This document shows, piece after piece, positions 7,688 to 9,088 of a stretch of DNA of 9,088 nt. The stretch covers positions 1 to 9,088 of the forward strand of contig JAURHZ010000082.1 in assembly GCA_030833025.1 (NCBI GenBank). The letters are read 5' to 3'. Under the pieces are notes generated by a model that saw only the letters and a program-made list of their open reading frames with translations, was not told the DNA's origin and searched no databases. Made by a program: the position numbers and the translations under genes. How positions within the stretch are numbered: position 1 is the first letter of the stretch; each line of letters opens with the position of its first letter. This DNA is from Armatimonadota bacterium (GTDB lineage: Bacteria > Armatimonadota > Armatimonadia > Armatimonadales > Armatimonadaceae).

Positions 7688-7707
7688 GTCATTTCCCCTT
7701 GAATTGT

Positions 7708-8730
7708 TCAGCTCGAGATGTCGTGTGCTGGGCCACTCGATTGCCGTGTGATGAGCCGTGTTGGGACGACCACACCGACCGGCTCCGCCGCAGCGGTTTC
7801 GCCCGTTATGCGCTCGGTTAAGCGTTGCACCAGTGCTTTTGCCATTGCATCGATATGGCAACCGACGGTTGTCAGTGCAGGTGAGACATACGATGCCATA
7901 TCAAGGTCATCAAAACCGATGACCGATATGTCATCCGGAACGCGTATGCCCGCGGCCTGTAGTTCCTTGCAGACGACGAGTGCGATGGAATCTTGGTAGG
8001 CAAATATCGCCGTCGGACGTGGCTCTGTTTGAAGTAGCTGCTTTACGGCAAGGATTGCATCCTGCTCAGAGGTGATCTCATAAAGGTTAGCTGCATCGAT
8101 CACCACGCCACCCTGCGCGATTTCATTGATGAAAGCGGTGGTTCTGTCGAAAGGTCCACGATGGACGGGTTTGCCGATAACCGCGATGTTTTTATGGCCA
8201 AGATCGAGGAGATGCCGGGCAATCTGCCGTGCGCCATCCGCATCATCACCAGTAACAAAATCAAATGCATCCGCGCCAGGAAACCACCCCATGAGGACAA
8301 TCGGGATGCCGGATTTATGAAGCCCAGCGGCGTATTCAGCAGCCATCAGTCCATGCTCACCCGTTACGAGCAGGATTCCATCAACACGATTGTTTCGCAG
8401 GTTGACGAGGCTTTTGTCTTCGTTTTCCTGATTTTTGCCACTGAGGTGGAGCTGAAGGGAGTATCCGGCTGCGCTGACATAGTCGGCGATGCATTGGATG
8501 AGCTTTGGGTAATACGGATTTGAGAGCTCGGGAGCGATAAGGCCAATGGTGTTGGTGTGCTGGAGCTTTAGGTTTCGCGCGACTTGATTGACCTGGTAGC
8601 CATGGTCATTTGCGATTGCCTCGATACGTTCGCGTGTCGCTCGGTTCACCAGGGTGCTTCCAGCGAGGGCGCGGGAGACCGTTGAGTGGGACACTCCAGC
8701 CAGTTTTGCGATGTCTTCGAGCTTCATCAT
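7708..8730 (-). CDS. LacI-family transcriptional regulator
   Basis: This 340-residue sugar-responsive DNA-binding protein has a helix-turn-helix at residues 4-23 (LEDIAKLAGVSHSTVSRALA) and the hinge helix QVNQVARNLKL (47-57), which inserts into the minor groove. The periplasmic-binding-protein-like effector domain follows from about residue 61 (TIGLIAPELSNPYYPKL, then DGILLV, and late VIGFDDLDMASYVSPALTTV). The frame stays open to a TTG at 8823, but the family begins just before the HTH, so I take the ATG at 8728-8730 (the adjacent ATG at 8725-8727 is equivalent). The longer reading would also place the operators inside the coding sequence. Two identical palindromes upstream indicate self-repression. 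The stop lies 20 bases before the GH5 start, so it most likely represses a sugar-utilisation transcript that includes itself, the GH5 gene and the SDR. The inducer is unknown. Confidence 0.95.
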   Translation of the reverse strand: MMKLEDIAKLAGVSHSTVSRALAGSTLVNRATRERIEAIANDHGYQVNQVARNLKLQHTNTIGLIAPELSNPYYPKLIQCIADYVSAAGYSLQLHLSGKNQENEDKSLVNLRNNRVDGILLVTGEHGLMAAEYAAGLHKSGIPIVLMGWFPGADAFDFVTGDDADGARQIARHLLDLGHKNIAVIGKPVHRGPFDRTTAFINEIAQGGVVIDAANLYEITSEQDAILAVKQLLQTEPRPTAIFAYQDSIALVVCKELQAAGIRVPDDISVIGFDDLDMASYVSPALTTVGCHIDAMAKALVQRLTERITGETAAAEPVGVVVPTRLITRQSSGPAHDISS

Positions 8731-8756
8731 TTGCGGTACATCTTCTATATACACAC

Positions 8757-8776
8757 CATTGCAATCGATTGCAATG
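8757..8776. promoter_or_regulatory. LacI-type operator O1 (20-bp perfect palindrome)
   Basis: CATTGCAATCGATTGCAATG is a perfect palindrome with the central CG typical of LacI/GalR-family operators. It ends 26 bases before the regulator's start codon. The inner 16 bases are identical to the second site nearby. Binding here would block transcription or elongation into lacI and the genes after it. The obvious ligand is the LacI-family protein encoded next to it. Confidence 0.88.
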
Positions 8777-8789
8777 CAGATAAGGAGAC

Positions 8790-8807
8790 TTTGCAATCGA
8801 TTGCAAA
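8790..8807. promoter_or_regulatory. LacI-type operator O2 (18-bp perfect palindrome)
   Basis: TTTGCAATCGATTGCAAA repeats the 16-base core of O1 exactly. The two centres are 32 bp apart, close to three helical turns, so dimers bound at both sites would face the same side of the DNA. The site overlaps the region where the promoter is expected. Confidence 0.88.
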
Positions 8808-8823
8808 CTAAATTTTGAGTCAA
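8795..8823 (-). promoter_or_regulatory. Candidate promoter of the lacI-GH5-SDR unit, overlapped by O2
   Basis: On the minus strand TTGACT (8818-8823) is a five-of-six match to a -35 box. At 17 bases the -10 position would be TCGATT, which lies inside O2 and is a weak match. If correct, a repressor on O2 would directly exclude RNA polymerase and O1 would lie just past the start site. The -35 is persuasive, the -10 is not. Confidence 0.35.
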
Positions 8824-8859
8824 AACAGCTCGTTTTATTCAACGAAACTTTGATTAGAA

Positions 8860-8893
8860 ACAACAAAGCCGCTCGGGTTACCCTGAGCGGCTT
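8860..8893 (-). terminator. Rho-independent terminator of the right-edge gene
   Basis: AAGCCGCTC (8866-8874) pairs with GAGCGGCTT (8885-8893). The stem is extended by GGG/CCC around a TTA loop with one bulged base. On the minus strand it is followed by TTTGTTGTTTC, a usable T-rich tract. It lies 23 bases after the stop of the gene entering from the right and separates that gene from the lacI promoter. Confidence 0.85.
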
Positions 8894-8916
8894 CATCAAA
8901 TAAAAACAGACCAGCT

Positions 8917-9088
8917 CTAAACCCGCAGGAAGACATCCTTCTTGTAAAGCCCCCACAACGTGAGCATCACTAAAATCAAGGCACCGCCGCTGAGGAACAT
9001 ATCCTTGTAAACCGGGAAGTGCGTCATTAAGCCGCGCACAAAGTTGTTCGAAATGTCATCGAAGTCAACAATATGTGTCCCCATGTAT
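8917..9088 (-). CDS. C-terminal end of an unidentified membrane protein (5' truncated by the window)
   Basis: An open frame enters from the right edge and ends at TAG (8917-8919), giving 56 visible residues. A soluble stretch (HIVDFDDISNNFVRGLMTHFP) is followed by one hydrophobic helix (about residues 31-47, FLSGGALILVMLTLWGL) and a short tail, YKKDVFLRV. A final helix with a basic cytoplasmic tail fits the end of a transporter or other integral membrane protein. I do not recognise the family. A good terminator follows 23 bases later, which supports a real gene end here. An internal ATG lies at the second visible codon, so a very small single-helix protein is possible but less likely. As it is next to a sugar-regulated unit, a sugar transporter is a reasonable guess and no more. 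Confidence 0.6.
   Translation of the reverse strand, partial: YMGTHIVDFDDISNNFVRGLMTHFPVYKDMFLSGGALILVMLTLWGLYKKDVFLRV

Noticed and set aside
8731..8823. N-terminal extension of the LacI protein from a TTG at 8823
   Set aside because: It would encode 31 non-conserved residues ahead of the HTH and would place both operators within the coding sequence. The ATG at 8730 fits the family.
8606..8956. 116-codon minus-strand frame covering the lacI operators and terminator
   Set aside because: It runs through the terminator hairpin and both palindromes and then into the lacI HTH in the wrong frame, so it is not a gene.
1..9088. CRISPR arrays, tRNA or rRNA genes, insertion sequences, prophage or defence systems
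   Set aside because: No repeat-spacer pattern, no tRNA-like folds or rRNA signatures, and no transposase, integrase or nuclease domains were seen on reading both strands.

Overview
The window comes from a Gram-negative bacterium, shown by two outer-membrane beta-barrel proteins that end in Phe and have N-terminal signal-like sequences. The family mix is a tandem pair of 'alginate export' type porins, a SulP transporter fused to a beta-carbonic anhydrase, and a LacI-controlled GH5 glycosidase. It is most reminiscent of Acidobacteriota (Terriglobia) or a similar plant-polymer-degrading soil lineage. That assignment rests on remembered family resemblance, not on a search. Almost everything is encoded on the minus strand.

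Layout by region. (1) Bases 1-119 hold the last 38 codons of a plus-strand membrane protein, probably a major facilitator transporter, which converges on the next gene with only 5 bases between stop codons. (2) Bases 125-3068 (minus) hold two tandem, clearly homologous outer-membrane porins of the alginate-export family, similar to each other over their whole length. (3) Bases 3279-5459 (minus) hold a SulP anion transporter with a STAS-like region and a C-terminal beta-class carbonic anhydrase that has the CxDSR and HxxC zinc-site motifs. This looks like a bicarbonate uptake and hydration unit. (4) Bases 5460-5838 are non-coding apart from a likely SulP promoter region and a terminator-like hairpin. 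(5) Bases 5839-8730 (minus) look like one transcription unit in the order lacI-type regulator, secreted GH5 glycoside hydrolase, short-chain dehydrogenase. Two copies of a perfect palindrome, TTGCAATCGATTGCAA, lie 32 bp apart just upstream of the regulator. (6) Bases 8866-8893 hold a good Rho-independent terminator for a gene that enters from the right edge. Its last 56 codons (8917-9088, minus) encode one membrane segment and a short basic tail.

How they fit: the LacI protein probably senses a sugar released from a polysaccharide and represses its own gene together with the GH5 enzyme and the dehydrogenase, through the paired operators. As written, the GH5 gene carries a single frameshift, best explained by loss of two bases at ATGCAT (7421-7426). 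It is otherwise intact, including both catalytic glutamates. The porins could serve uptake or export of oligosaccharides, but nothing in the window names their substrate. I saw no tRNA, rRNA, CRISPR array, transposase or phage gene. No wholly new system is evident. The points most worth following are the paired operator, the GH5 frameshift and the tandem porins.
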